From assembly GCF_001423695.1 (NCBI RefSeq), contig NZ_LMOZ01000003.1, positions 291,018-355,017 of the forward strand: a stretch of DNA of 64,000 nucleotides. The letters run 5' to 3'. The first letter of the stretch is position 1. The number at the start of each line of letters is the position of its first letter. The notes under the pieces were generated by a model. The model searched no databases. It was not told where the DNA came from and worked only from the letters and a program-made list of their open reading frames with translations. This document shows positions 7,922 through 16,511 of this stretch, one piece after another. Source of the stretch: Leifsonia sp. Leaf336 (GTDB lineage Bacteria; Actinomycetota; Actinomycetes; Actinomycetales; Microbacteriaceae). The position numbers and the translations under genes are program-made.

Positions 7922-8783
7922 CGGAGGTGCCGCCGGCAAGTCGCTGGCGCAGCCACCGCGCCAGCCGGTCGACGGCCCCGTCCGACGCCGGATCGTCGCC
8001 GGCGAATCGCTGCCAGAGGTGCGACTGGCGCGCCCAGCGATCGACCGTCACGTCCACCCCGTGCGCGCGTGCTCTGGTCACGAATCCCGCGATGGACGGA
8101 CCCAGGAGCTCGGCCGCCGAGTACTGGACGAACAGCGGCGGCAGCCCGGCCAGCCTCGCCCGTACCGGGCTGACGTCCGGGTCGTCCGGGCCGGCCCTGT
8201 GCAGAGCGCTCAGGTAGTCCCGGCGGATCGCGGCGAACACCTCCGTCGACAGACCGGTGTCGTGCGAGTTCGCCGGGGACGCGCACGCCGCGTCGGTCAG
8301 GTCGACCAGAGGGCACAGGAGCGCCGCCCCTCGCACCCGGGCCGCCGCGATGCCGCTGTGCCGCAGAGCGAACAAGACGAGGTTCGCCCCCGCCGAGTCG
8401 CCCGCGAGCATCACCGGCACGGCGGGCTCGTGCCGGAGGAGTGCCTCGAGGGCGAGCGTCACCTCGGCCGCAGCGGTGGGGAACGGATGCTCGGGCGCCA
8501 GGCTGTACCCCACCGTGAGGATGCGAACGGACACGCGCGCCGCGATGGCCGCGCCGACCACTGCCCCGGTCCGGGGCGAGCCGACCCGGAAGCCACCGCC
8601 GTGGACGTAGACGACGACCGGGGCGTCCGCCTCCACATCCCGCCGCGCGATCCAGAAGGACCCGAGACCGAGGGCGGGCGCGGGCATCCGACGCACGTCA
8701 GGAGGCAGCGGGCGCTCGGCTGCCCACTGCTCGTACGCCGCACGGTCGGCGAGCAGTTGCGGATCGAGGCCCGACCCGATCAT
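7911..8783 (-). CDS. Alpha/beta hydrolase, HSL/carboxylesterase family, catalytic Asp replaced
   Basis: Protein of 290 residues, last gene of the BMP importer operon (ATGA overlap with the upstream permease at 8780-8783). The oxyanion motif HGGGF is at 61-65, the nucleophile motif GDSAGAN has Ser130, and the catalytic His255 is in RQSHLWQ. The usual acid position in a GSDE-type motif reads SAAE, so Asp is replaced by Ala224 with Glu225 next to it. The enzyme may use Glu225 or be impaired. It probably removes an ester or acyl group from the imported compound. Its 3' end overlaps the convergent P1 peptidase gene by 11 bases. Confidence 0.85.
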   Translation of the reverse strand: MIGSGLDPQLLADRAAYEQWAAERPLPPDVRRMPAPALGLGSFWIARRDVEADAPVVVYVHGGGFRVGSPRTGAVVGAAIAARVSVRILTVGYSLAPEHPFPTAAAEVTLALEALLRHEPAVPVMLAGDSAGANLVLFALRHSGIAAARVRGAALLCPLVDLTDAACASPANSHDTGLSTEVFAAIRRDYLSALHRAGPDDPDVSPVRARLAGLPPLFVQYSAAELLGPSIAGFVTRARAHGVDVTVDRWARQSHLWQRFAGDDPASDGAVDRLARWLRQRLAGGTSVTR

Positions 8784-9700
8784 TGCTGTCGCAGTATTCG
8801 CCGTTGCACGGGGTCGACGCCATTCAGCGCGATTCGGGACGCGGCTGCGAGCACGATGAGCGCGAGGATGTAGGGCACCATCTGCACGACGGGCTGCGGC
8901 AGTCCGGTGTCGGACAGTTGCACGCGCAGCCCGACCGCCTCGGCGATCCCGAAGAGAAAGGTGCCGAGTGTCGCCGACGCCACAGTGGTCCCGATCATCG
9001 CAGCGACGATCGCTGTGAAGCCGCGCCCGTTGGTCATCCCGACCGAGAAGCTCGTCGCCGGGCCGAGCGCAAGTTGAGCCCCGGCGAGTCCGCACAGGAT
9101 GCCGCAGCCCACGGTCACGGTTGTACGGATGCGGGCCACGCTGATCCCGGCGCCGCCGACGGACTCCACGCTCTCGCCCAGAGCTCGGATCGCGAGGCCG
9201 GTCCGAGTGCGCTTCAACACCCAGGCGAGCGCCAGGGCGAGAGCGAACGCCAGGAACACAAGCGGCGTCTGCCCGGCGATCAGCCCTCCGACGAGCGGGA
9301 TACGGTCGGCGACGTCGGCCGAGACCCGCGGAAGCCGCCCCTCCGAGACGACGATCGAGCTGCTTCCTCCCGAGAGCTGGCGGGTCAGCAACGCGGTGAC
9401 GCCCGCGGCGAGCAAGTTGGCGGCGATGCCGGCGACGATCGCGTCCACGCGGAAGACGAACGTCGCGACCGTGACGATCGCGCCGAGCACGATCGCGGCG
9501 ACGCACGCCGCGACGACGGCGAGCAGCGGATCTCCCGTCGCCTTCGCGACGATGGCACCCGCGAAGGCTGCGACGAGCAACTGGCCCTCGATGGCGATGT
9601 TGAAGAAGCCGGAGCGGAAACAAAGCAGGGCGCCGAGCGCCGCGAGGAGCAGCGGCGCCACGGTCGTGAGCGTGGACGAGAAGAACTGGAGGTCAAACAC
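8780..9700 (-). CDS. BMP/nucleoside-type ABC transporter permease 2
   Basis: Integral membrane protein of 306 residues with about eight to ten hydrophobic segments and the BPD_transp_2 motif SVGMTNGRGFTAIVAAMIG (about 214-232), as in RbsC-like and YufQ-like nucleoside permeases. It begins with GTG at 9700, overlapping the first permease gene by eight bases, and ends overlapping the hydrolase gene. It pairs with the permease at 9693-10829 and the double ATPase at 10819-12357 as an importer for a nucleoside- or ribose-like solute across the cytoplasmic membrane. Confidence 0.9.
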   Translation of the reverse strand: MFDLQFFSSTLTTVAPLLLAALGALLCFRSGFFNIAIEGQLLVAAFAGAIVAKATGDPLLAVVAACVAAIVLGAIVTVATFVFRVDAIVAGIAANLLAAGVTALLTRQLSGGSSSIVVSEGRLPRVSADVADRIPLVGGLIAGQTPLVFLAFALALALAWVLKRTRTGLAIRALGESVESVGGAGISVARIRTTVTVGCGILCGLAGAQLALGPATSFSVGMTNGRGFTAIVAAMIGTTVASATLGTFLFGIAEAVGLRVQLSDTGLPQPVVQMVPYILALIVLAAASRIALNGVDPVQRRILRQQ

Positions 9701-10829
9701 TGGGCTGTCCTTGCGGTGAGTCGAGGACGTGTGCCGGGGCGTCCTCCTGCGGTTGTCGTGACGGGGGCGTCGGCGGCGCGGCCGAGCTCCTGGACTCGCG
9801 TCTGCGGCGCGAGCGGCGGTGCCAGAAGACGGCGGCCGGCACGCTCGTGGTGAGGATGATGAGCGCGATCATCACGTCCACCAGCTCCGCCGGGATACCG
9901 AGGGTGATCTGGGCGACCTCGCCGGCCTGTCGCAGCAGGGCGAACAGCAGGGCGGAGAACGCCAGCCCGACTATCGACAGGCCGGCGACCAGGGCGACGG
10001 CGATGCCGTCGAAGCCGAGACCGGGGTTGAACCCCTTCGCGAGCCGGTGCTGCACGCCGAGCACTTCGCCGGCGCCGACCAGCCCGGCGATGCCCCCGCT
10101 GGCGAGCATGGCGCGGAAGTACACACGCACGTTCGGGATGCCCGCGTAGAAGGCGAACTGCGGTGACGCGCCGAATACCCTCGACTCGAAGCCCCAGGTC
10201 GTCCACGCGTAGTACACGCCTGTGGCGACGAGGACGCCGACGGCGAGGTACACCGCGACGCTCGCGAGCGACCCCGGAGCAAGCGATGGCAGCCAGAGCG
10301 CCGGCGGCAGAATCGCACTCGACTCTGTGTTGCCTCCGGCAGACTCGGCCGCGAGCGGACCGCCCGCGAGCCAGGTCACGAAGAGTGCGCACAGCGGGTT
10401 CAGCACCAGAGTCGTGATGACCTCCGGAGTCCCGAACCACAGCCGCAGAAGACCGGCGAAGCCCGCGACCAGCGCGCCGCCCACGATGCCCGCCGCGACG
10501 GCGAACACGAGAACGACCGCCGGAGGGAGCGAGGGACCGACGACGATGGCCACAGTCGCGCTCGCGGCACCGCCGATGAAGATCTGCCCGTCGAGGCCGA
10601 GGTTGAGGGCGCCATCGCGGAACGCGATCGCACCGGCGACGCCGGCGAGGAGGAGCGGCGCGAACCAGCGGAGGGTCGAATCGAGGTTGGACCCGAACCC
10701 GTCGGCGATCGCACCGACGAAGCCCGTGATGTCGTTGCCCGTGAGCGCCATCACACCCGCCGACAGCGCAAGCCCGACCGCGACCGCGAGGAGCCGCCAC
10801 ACGACGGCCCTGAGTCGTTCAGCGCGCAT
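9693..10829 (-). CDS. BMP/nucleoside-type ABC transporter permease 1
   Basis: Membrane permease of 378 residues. I chose ATG 10829 because GGAGG lies six bases upstream. It overlaps the ATPase gene by 11 bases. Multiple hydrophobic helices run from about residue 10 to 330. The segments GVAGAIAFRDGALNLGLDGQ and LGFDGIAVALVAG are typical of the YufP/RnsC side of nucleoside importers. The C-terminal about 45 residues are basic and proline-rich and should be cytosolic. It forms a heterodimer with the next permease. Confidence 0.9.
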   Translation of the reverse strand: MRAERLRAVVWRLLAVAVGLALSAGVMALTGNDITGFVGAIADGFGSNLDSTLRWFAPLLLAGVAGAIAFRDGALNLGLDGQIFIGGAASATVAIVVGPSLPPAVVLVFAVAAGIVGGALVAGFAGLLRLWFGTPEVITTLVLNPLCALFVTWLAGGPLAAESAGGNTESSAILPPALWLPSLAPGSLASVAVYLAVGVLVATGVYYAWTTWGFESRVFGASPQFAFYAGIPNVRVYFRAMLASGGIAGLVGAGEVLGVQHRLAKGFNPGLGFDGIAVALVAGLSIVGLAFSALLFALLRQAGEVAQITLGIPAELVDVMIALIILTTSVPAAVFWHRRSRRRRESRSSAAPPTPPSRQPQEDAPAHVLDSPQGQPSV

Positions 10830-12357
10830 CCGAGACCTCCGATGCCGCCCGTGCACCCGTCATGAACTCTCCGATCTCGGCCGCCTCCGCCTCCGCGGCG
10901 GTCAGGTCGGCGACCACCCGTCCGCGGAACATCACGATGACGCGATCGCTCAGCGCCAGCAGCTCGTCGAGCTCGCTGGAGAGCAGCAGGACGGCGGTCC
11001 CTGCATCCCGCAGCGCCAGGATGTGACGGTGGATGCGGTCGATCGCCTTGAGGTCGACTCCGCGAGTGGGATGCGCGACCACGAGGACCCTCGGCCGTTT
11101 CGCCGTCTCACGCGCGATCACCACCTTCTGCATGTTGCCTCCGGAGAGGCGGCCGATCGCTCCGAGCGGTGCCGCGCCTCTGACGTCGAATGCCACGATG
11201 GACTCGGCGGCCTGCCGGCGCATGACTCCGCGCCGGAGGAGCCGCCAGCGCGACTCGGCGAGGTAGTTCGTCGCAGCCAGGTTGTCGGCGATCGACAGCG
11301 TCGGCGCAGTGCCCGTCGTGAGGCGGTCGGCCGGGACATGGGCGAGGCCGCGGGCACGGATGGCACGCGGCTCCAGCCCTGTGACGTCGGTGCCGTCGAT
11401 GGCGACGGAGCCGCCAGTGTGCCGTCGCAGGCCTGTCAGCACGTCGATCAGCTCGTCCTGCCCGTTTCCCTCGATCGCCGCGATCCCGACGATCTCGGCA
11501 GCCCGTACGTCGAGACTCACCGCGTTCACCGCAACGACACCGAAGTTGCTCTTCGCGCTGACGTCGCGCACTTGAAGCACGGGCTCACCCGGTTCGGTGT
11601 CGCGGGAGGGCAGAACGCCCGGCTCCTCCCCCGTCATGATTCGGGCGATCTCGCTCGGAGTCGTCCTGCGCGCGTCCGACCGGCCGACGACACGACCCCG
11701 CCGCAGCACGGTGATCTCATCGCACGCGGCGACGACCTCGTTGAGCTTGTGCGAGACGAACACGACGGCTGTGCCGGAGGCCGCGAGCAACCGGATCGTC
11801 CGGATCAGCTCCTCGATCTCGCGAGGGGCGAGGACCGCCGTCGGTTCGTCCAGGATGAGGACCTGTGCGCCTGCCTGCAGCGCCTTCACGATCTCCACGC
11901 GCTGGCGAGCGCCGACCGAGAGCCGGCCGATGCGCGCTCGCAGTTCCAGCTCGAAGCCCAGACCGGCCGCGACCTCGGCCGCGCGCCTGCCGACAGCCCG
12001 GAGGTCGAGCGGCCTGGCTCGGGGACCGGAGTCCGAGCTCGCCAGGGCTAGGTTCTCCAGAACGCTCATCGACTCCGCCTGTGCGAAATGCTGGTGGACC
12101 ATCCCGACCCCGGCGGCACGTGCCGCCGGAGTCGAGCCGGCGCGCAGCGGTCGGCCGTCGATCCGGAGTTCGCCGCTGTCTGGCCTGACCATGCCGTACA
12201 GCACCTTCATCAGGGTCGACTTGCCCGCGCCGTTCTCCCCGACGAGGCCGTGCACCGTGCCGTGCGGCACGACGAGAGACACGTCGTCGAGTGCGGTGAG
12301 TGCCCCATAGGCCTTGGTGATGCCCTGCAGCTCGACCACCGCTGTCACGCCGGCCAT
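10819..12357 (-). CDS. Sugar/nucleoside ABC transporter ATPase with two nucleotide-binding domains
   Basis: RbsA/YufO-type ATPase of 512 residues with two ABC domains in one chain. Domain 1 has Walker A GENGAGKST (about 41-49), signature LSVGARQRVEI and Walker B VLILDEPTAVL. Domain 2 has a degenerate Walker A (EGNGQDEL), signature LSGGNMQKV and HPTRGVD. A weak second site is normal in this subfamily. ATG 12357 lies two bases after the binding-protein stop, with only a poor ribosome site, so coupling is expected. GTG 12348 is an alternative start. It drives uptake with the two downstream permeases. Confidence 0.92.
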   Translation of the reverse strand: MAGVTAVVELQGITKAYGALTALDDVSLVVPHGTVHGLVGENGAGKSTLMKVLYGMVRPDSGELRIDGRPLRAGSTPAARAAGVGMVHQHFAQAESMSVLENLALASSDSGPRARPLDLRAVGRRAAEVAAGLGFELELRARIGRLSVGARQRVEIVKALQAGAQVLILDEPTAVLAPREIEELIRTIRLLAASGTAVVFVSHKLNEVVAACDEITVLRRGRVVGRSDARRTTPSEIARIMTGEEPGVLPSRDTEPGEPVLQVRDVSAKSNFGVVAVNAVSLDVRAAEIVGIAAIEGNGQDELIDVLTGLRRHTGGSVAIDGTDVTGLEPRAIRARGLAHVPADRLTTGTAPTLSIADNLAATNYLAESRWRLLRRGVMRRQAAESIVAFDVRGAAPLGAIGRLSGGNMQKVVIARETAKRPRVLVVAHPTRGVDLKAIDRIHRHILALRDAGTAVLLLSSELDELLALSDRVIVMFRGRVVADLTAAEAEAAEIGEFMTGARAASEVSDAR

Positions 12358-12359
12358 CC

Positions 12360-13400
12360 TCAGTTGCCGTTGACGGGTTCGTTCCCGTCGGCCGCGACGG
12401 TGAGGGACCCGCTCTGCAGTTCCTTCCACGCCGTGGTGACGGCTTCGGCCACGGCGGTGCCCTTCGGCGAGCCGGAGGCCTTCACCCAGGCCTCGACCTC
12501 GGACACGATCTGGTCGCCGCCCGCCTTCGACAGCGGGAACACCGTGTGCTTGCCACCCTTGAAGTCGCCCTTGCACGCACGCGCCAGCGGCTCGCCGAAG
12601 GTGAGCGGCTGCGTGGCGACGATGCCCTTCGGGTAGCTGGCGATGCGGCTTGCGGTGTCGCCGATGACTGCGACGCCGGCCTCCTTGGCCTTGTCGATCA
12701 CTCCGATGTTCGACTGGTCGGCCATTGCGAACAGCACGTCGGCGCCGCTGTTGATGAGGGCGGCCGCGTTCTCGCTGCCCTTGGCCGGGTCGCTGTAGGA
12801 GTTCGTGTAGGTGACGGTGAACTGGATGTCCGGATTGATCGTCTTCGCCGCCTGGATCGCGCCGTTGATGACGGTGTTGCTGCCGGGCTCGGACATGCCG
12901 TTCACCACGCCGATCTTGCCGGTCTTGCTGAGCGTGGCCGCGGCGATGCCCCACAGGTAACCGGTCTGCTCGTACGAGAACGAGCTGCTCGCGACGTTGG
13001 GATGGGTGGTGCCGCTCGTGTTGCTGAACTGGTAGATCGCCAGGAACTTGGTCTTCGGGTTGGCGTCGGCGACGGCAACGGTCGCGTCGCTCATCGGCGG
13101 GAACGTCGTCGCGATGATGTCGTAGCCGCCGCGGGCGGCGGTCGCCAGCGTCGATTCGAACTGGTTGATATCGGGGACGACGATGGAGCTCGTCTTCCAG
13201 CCGTTCGCCTTGCAGACGTCCAGACCGTCGGCGACGATCTCGCCGCCGGAGGTGCCGGGGTCCAGGGGCTGGTTCGAGACGAGCAGGACTTTACGGGCGG
13301 AGCCGGAGGTGGTCTGTCCTCCGGACTGCCCTGCGCATCCACTGATCAGGATCAGTGCCGTTGCCGCCAGGGCTGCAGTTGCCAGGTATTTCGATCGCAT
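12360..13400 (-). CDS. BMP-family lipoprotein, substrate-binding component
   Basis: Extracellular solute-binding lipoprotein of 346 residues. It carries a signal peptide with lipobox LISGC (Cys22), then the BMP/PnrA-like fold (VADGLDVCKANGW, GEIVADG, GYDIIATTFPPM, VNGMSEPGSNTV). BMP proteins bind nucleosides and some ribose-related ligands. The start ATG 13400 has GAGGAG upstream. It leads the importer operon and is expressed from a promoter overlapped by operator O3 (13480-13498). The upstream region is about 80 bases. The ligand is presumably the inducer or substrate of the whole island. Confidence 0.92.
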   Translation of the reverse strand: MRSKYLATAALAATALILISGCAGQSGGQTTSGSARKVLLVSNQPLDPGTSGGEIVADGLDVCKANGWKTSSIVVPDINQFESTLATAARGGYDIIATTFPPMSDATVAVADANPKTKFLAIYQFSNTSGTTHPNVASSSFSYEQTGYLWGIAAATLSKTGKIGVVNGMSEPGSNTVINGAIQAAKTINPDIQFTVTYTNSYSDPAKGSENAAALINSGADVLFAMADQSNIGVIDKAKEAGVAVIGDTASRIASYPKGIVATQPLTFGEPLARACKGDFKGGKHTVFPLSKAGGDQIVSEVEAWVKASGSPKGTAVAEAVTTAWKELQSGSLTVAADGNEPVNGN

Positions 13401-13479
13401 TGCGGATCTCCTCGGTGGTGAGTCGGGTACGCGAACTCGCGTCGCTGCGGTGCTTGCAATCAGAACGAACGCTTCACTC

Positions 13480-13503
13480 TTGCGAAACGTTTTTGCAACT
13501 GTA
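13480..13503 (-). promoter_or_regulatory. Promoter element and LacI-type operator O3 of the BMP importer operon
   Basis: Minus-strand -10 TACAGT (13503-13498) runs straight into TTGCAAAAACGTTTC (through 13484), the same -10/operator arrangement as at O1, where TACATT is followed by TTGCAAAAACGTTTT. The right arm ends GCAA, giving a longer imperfect palindrome to 13480. No good -35 is visible. The rest of the 308-base gap 13401-13708 holds the BMP leader on the left and the F420-0 operon promoter on the right. Confidence 0.7.
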
Positions 13504-13571
13504 GACCGCCGTCAATTCAGAGCGCTAGAGCAAGTCAAAAGATTCTTTGGGTGCGCATCTAATAAAACCTT

Positions 13572-13599
13572 TTGCATCATCGCGACCGGATGCTACAGT
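13572..13599 (+). promoter_or_regulatory. Putative promoter of the F420-0 transporter/cofD operon
   Basis: TTGCAT (13572-13577), a 16-base spacer and TACAGT (13594-13599) lie 110 bases before the binding-protein start. The G+C-rich leader 13600-13708 contains no element I recognise. An A/T stretch at 13561-13578 vaguely resembles the LacI operator but lacks the central CG symmetry. Confidence 0.45.
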
Positions 13600-13708
13600 C
13601 ACCGTGCGGCAGGCGGGCCGCTCTGTCCGCCACCAGCCACCGCCGATTTCCGGGAGGCGCCGCGCGCGGGACTGTCGCGCGTCACAGCCATCGACCGGAG
13701 GCCCTCCC

Positions 13709-14692
13709 ATGTCCGCATTCCAGCGCCGTCTCTCCGCGACGGCCCTCATCGCCGCAACCCTCGCACTGACGGCGTGCGCCGGTCCCGGTGCCGGCGCCTC
13801 GGCCGAACGGTCCGCGCCATCCACGGTGAGCATCGACAACTGCGGCTTTCCGCTCGTCGTCGCGGCCGCCCCGAAACGGGTCGTCACGATCAAATCCACC
13901 TCGACGGAGATGCTCCTGGCGCTCGGGCTCCAGGACAGGATCGTCGGGACGGCCTTCGCCGACGGTCCGGTGCCCCGGCAATGGGCGAAAGCCGCCGCCG
14001 GTCTCCCTGCACTGTCGGACGGCGTGCCGTCGGAGGAGGCGCTGCTCGCCCTGCATCCCGACTTCGTATACGCAGGCTGGGAGTCGAACGTGTCCGCTCA
14101 GGGCGCGGGCGACCGCACCAGCCTGCAGTCGCTGGGGGTCGCCTCATACGTCTCCCCCGCCGCATGCAAAGAGCCCGCCTTCGAGCCGAAGCGACTGAGG
14201 TTCGCGGACATCTACCGCGAGATCCGCCAGGTCGGCAGGATCTTCGACGTCGACACGTCGAAGCTCATAGCCGAGCAGGAACGGGAGGTCGCCTCGGTGC
14301 GACCCCTCGCTGAGAAGGTCACTGCGCTCTGGTATTCGTCCGGCACCGATGCCCCCTACGTCGGCGCGGACACGGGCGCTCCAGCCCTCATCATGCGCAC
14401 CGTGGGGCTCACGAACGTGGCCGCCGACATCAAGGACACCTGGGCGACGATGAGCTGGGAGGCGGTGGCGGCGAGCGACCCCGACGTGATCGTCCTCATC
14501 GATGCGAGCTGGAACACGGCCGAGCAGAAGATCCGCGCCCTTCAGGACAACCCGGCGACGTCGGGCCTGCGTGCCGTACGCGATCAGCGTTTCGTCGTCG
14601 TCCCCTTCGCCGCAAGCCAGGCCGGCGTGCGAACGGCTCCGGAGACGATCGAGCTCTCCGACGCCCTCGCTGCACTGGGATACGCCCGATGA
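13709..14692 (+). CDS. Proposed F420-0 ABC transporter, substrate-binding lipoprotein
   Basis: FecB/BtuF-like binding protein of 327 residues with signal peptide and lipobox LTAC (Cys23). Helical-backbone landmarks are KRVVTIKSTSTEMLLALGL (about 56-74) and a C-terminal lobe ending ETIELSDALAALGYAR. Such proteins normally bind siderophores or cobalamin. Next to cofD and cofE this group has been proposed, from genome context, to bind coenzyme F420-0. ATG 13709 has GGAG upstream. It overlaps the permease start (ATGA at 14689-14692). Function is family-context inference, and a corrinoid or iron chelate remains possible. Confidence 0.82.
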   Translation: MSAFQRRLSATALIAATLALTACAGPGAGASAERSAPSTVSIDNCGFPLVVAAAPKRVVTIKSTSTEMLLALGLQDRIVGTAFADGPVPRQWAKAAAGLPALSDGVPSEEALLALHPDFVYAGWESNVSAQGAGDRTSLQSLGVASYVSPAACKEPAFEPKRLRFADIYREIRQVGRIFDVDTSKLIAEQEREVASVRPLAEKVTALWYSSGTDAPYVGADTGAPALIMRTVGLTNVAADIKDTWATMSWEAVAASDPDVIVLIDASWNTAEQKIRALQDNPATSGLRAVRDQRFVVVPFAASQAGVRTAPETIELSDALAALGYAR

Positions 14693-15738
14693 GCACAGCC
14701 ACCACTCCCGCCGCTCGCCGTCACCACGCCACGCGCGCGCTTCCTCAGGCGATCGCCGTCGCCCTGCTGATCGCGACGCCGCTGGTGATCCTGCTCGCGA
14801 TCTGCAGCGGGCCCGCGGGCATCTCACCCGCGGTCGCGCTCGAGGTCATCGGCCGTCACCTCGGCCTGACCGCCGGGCGGCCGGATGCCCTGGCCGACGG
14901 CATCGTCTGGGGCCTGCGCATGCCGCGCATCGTCGCCGCGGGCGCCGTCGGAGCCGGACTGTCGTTGTGCGGGGTCGTGATGCAGGGCGTCACCGGCAAC
15001 GCACTCGCGGAACCGTATCTGCTCGGTCTCTCCTCCGGCGCCTCGCTGGGCGCCGTCTGCGTCGTGCTGCTCGGCCTCGCCGTCGCCCTGCCGTTCGCCG
15101 CGTTCGGAGGAGCCGGGCTCGCGCTGGTGGCGACGCTGGGGCTGGCTTCGGCGCGCGGCGGACTCGCACCGGCGACCACCGTGCTCGCAGGCATCGCCGT
15201 GTCGTCCTTCTGCGGCGCTCTCACGAGCGTCGTCATCTTCTGGAGCTCGACCGGGGACTCCTACCGCGACATCATCGGCTGGCTCCTCGGCTCCCTGTCC
15301 GGGGTGACCTGGCCCAGCGCGCTCGTGGCCGTCGGAGCGCTCGTCGTCGCGGGCGCTCCGCTCGCCGCGTCCGGTCGGCTGCTCGATTGCTTCGCATTCG
15401 GAGATGTGGCCGCGGCCTCCCTCGGCGTTCCTGTCCGCACCACGCGCGTCCTGCTCCTGGTCGGCTGCTCGCTGCTGACCGGCGTCCTCGTCTCGATCAG
15501 CGGCTCCATCGGGTTCGTCGGGCTCGTCGTCCCGCACCTGCTCCGCCTGGTCATCGGACCCCGGCACCAGCCGCTCCTGCTGCTCGGCGCGCTGGCCGGC
15601 GCACTGTTCCTCATCGTCGCCGACACCGTCGCGAGAAGCGCTTTCGCGCCGAGGGAGCTCCCCGTCGGGATCGTGACCGCCCTACTGGGTGCTCCGACAC
15701 TCGCTGCACTCCTCGCCGGACGGAGGGTGCGCGCGTGA
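14689..15738 (+). CDS. Proposed F420-0 ABC transporter permease (FecCD family)
   Basis: Membrane permease of 349 residues with about ten predicted helices. FecCD/BtuC signatures are LRMPRIVAAGAVGAGLSLCGVVMQG split across about residues 73-97, and GFVGLVVPHLLRL (about 277-289). The start ATG overlaps the binding-protein stop, and its own stop TGA overlaps the GTG of the ATPase. The tight coupling with cofD downstream is the reason for the F420-0 assignment. Confidence 0.85.
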   Translation: MSTATTPAARRHHATRALPQAIAVALLIATPLVILLAICSGPAGISPAVALEVIGRHLGLTAGRPDALADGIVWGLRMPRIVAAGAVGAGLSLCGVVMQGVTGNALAEPYLLGLSSGASLGAVCVVLLGLAVALPFAAFGGAGLALVATLGLASARGGLAPATTVLAGIAVSSFCGALTSVVIFWSSTGDSYRDIIGWLLGSLSGVTWPSALVAVGALVVAGAPLAASGRLLDCFAFGDVAAASLGVPVRTTRVLLLVGCSLLTGVLVSISGSIGFVGLVVPHLLRLVIGPRHQPLLLLGALAGALFLIVADTVARSAFAPRELPVGIVTALLGAPTLAALLAGRRVRA

Positions 15739-16511
15739 CTGCCAGGCTCCAGGCGACGGAGGTGGAGGTGCGCCGTCACGGACGCACCATCCTCTCGGGG
15801 GTCTCGCTCGACGTCGCGCCAGGGACGTTCCTCGCGCTCACCGGCCCGAACGGGGCGGGCAAGACGACCCTGCTGCTCGCCTTGGCCGGGATCGTCCGGC
15901 CGAGTGCCGGGACCGTGAAGATCGACGGCGCCGAGGTCTCGCGCCTGCACGCGCGGGTCCGCGCCGCGACCGTCGCACTCGTCGAGCAGCTCGCCCAGAC
16001 CGACTCCGCCCTGACGGTGCGCGAGGTGGTCGGACTCGGCCGGATCCCGCACTCCCGGATGCTCCGACGCATCCGCCCCGAAGATCGGTCGATCATCGAG
16101 GGCGTGCTCACCCAGGTCGGGCTGGCCGCTCTGGCCGGCCAGCGCTGGGACCGGCTTTCCGGCGGACAGCGCCAGCGCGCCCACATCGCGCGGGCGCTCG
16201 CCCAGAAGCCCGCCGTACTGTTCCTCGACGAGCCGACCAATCACCTCGACATCGAAGGGAAGCTGGCCGTGCTCGGAATCGCGCGGCGATTGACCTCGAC
16301 GGGAATGACGGTCGTGGCGTGCCTGCACGACCTCGACCTCGCTGCCGAGTTCGCCGACGAGATCGTGGTGATGCACGACGGCTGTGTCGTTTCGAGGGGG
16401 ACAGCGGAAGACGCATTGAGTCCCGCGGTGGTCGAGCGCGTCTTCCGAGTGCGCACGGAGTTGCTCGCGACGAGCGATGGTCTGGCGTTCCGCTTCAGGG
16501 AACGGCCGTGA
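15735..16511 (+). CDS. Proposed F420-0 ABC transporter ATP-binding protein
   Basis: Single ABC domain of 258 residues. Walker A is GPNGAGKTT (about 37-45), the Q-loop region is VALVEQL, the signature LSGGQRQR lies at about 140-147, Walker B is VLFLDEPTNHLD, and the switch His is in CLHDLD. GTG 15735 overlaps the permease stop (GTGA), and the end overlaps the cofD start in the same way. It energises the FecCD permease. Confidence 0.88.
   Translation: MTARLQATEVEVRRHGRTILSGVSLDVAPGTFLALTGPNGAGKTTLLLALAGIVRPSAGTVKIDGAEVSRLHARVRAATVALVEQLAQTDSALTVREVVGLGRIPHSRMLRRIRPEDRSIIEGVLTQVGLAALAGQRWDRLSGGQRQRAHIARALAQKPAVLFLDEPTNHLDIEGKLAVLGIARRLTSTGMTVVACLHDLDLAAEFADEIVVMHDGCVVSRGTAEDALSPAVVERVFRVRTELLATSDGLAFRFRERP

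Noticed and set aside
10222-12051. Long open frame on the plus strand opposite the ABC ATPase and permease
   Set aside because: Its product is Arg/Asp-rich without domains and the minus strand encodes clear ABC proteins. It is an antisense shadow of high-GC coding sequence.
13561-13578. A fourth LacI operator before the F420-0 transporter operon
   Set aside because: The A/T tract is similar, but the central CG is CC and one arm is a base shorter, so the symmetry fails. F420 genes are not confidently part of the LacI regulon.
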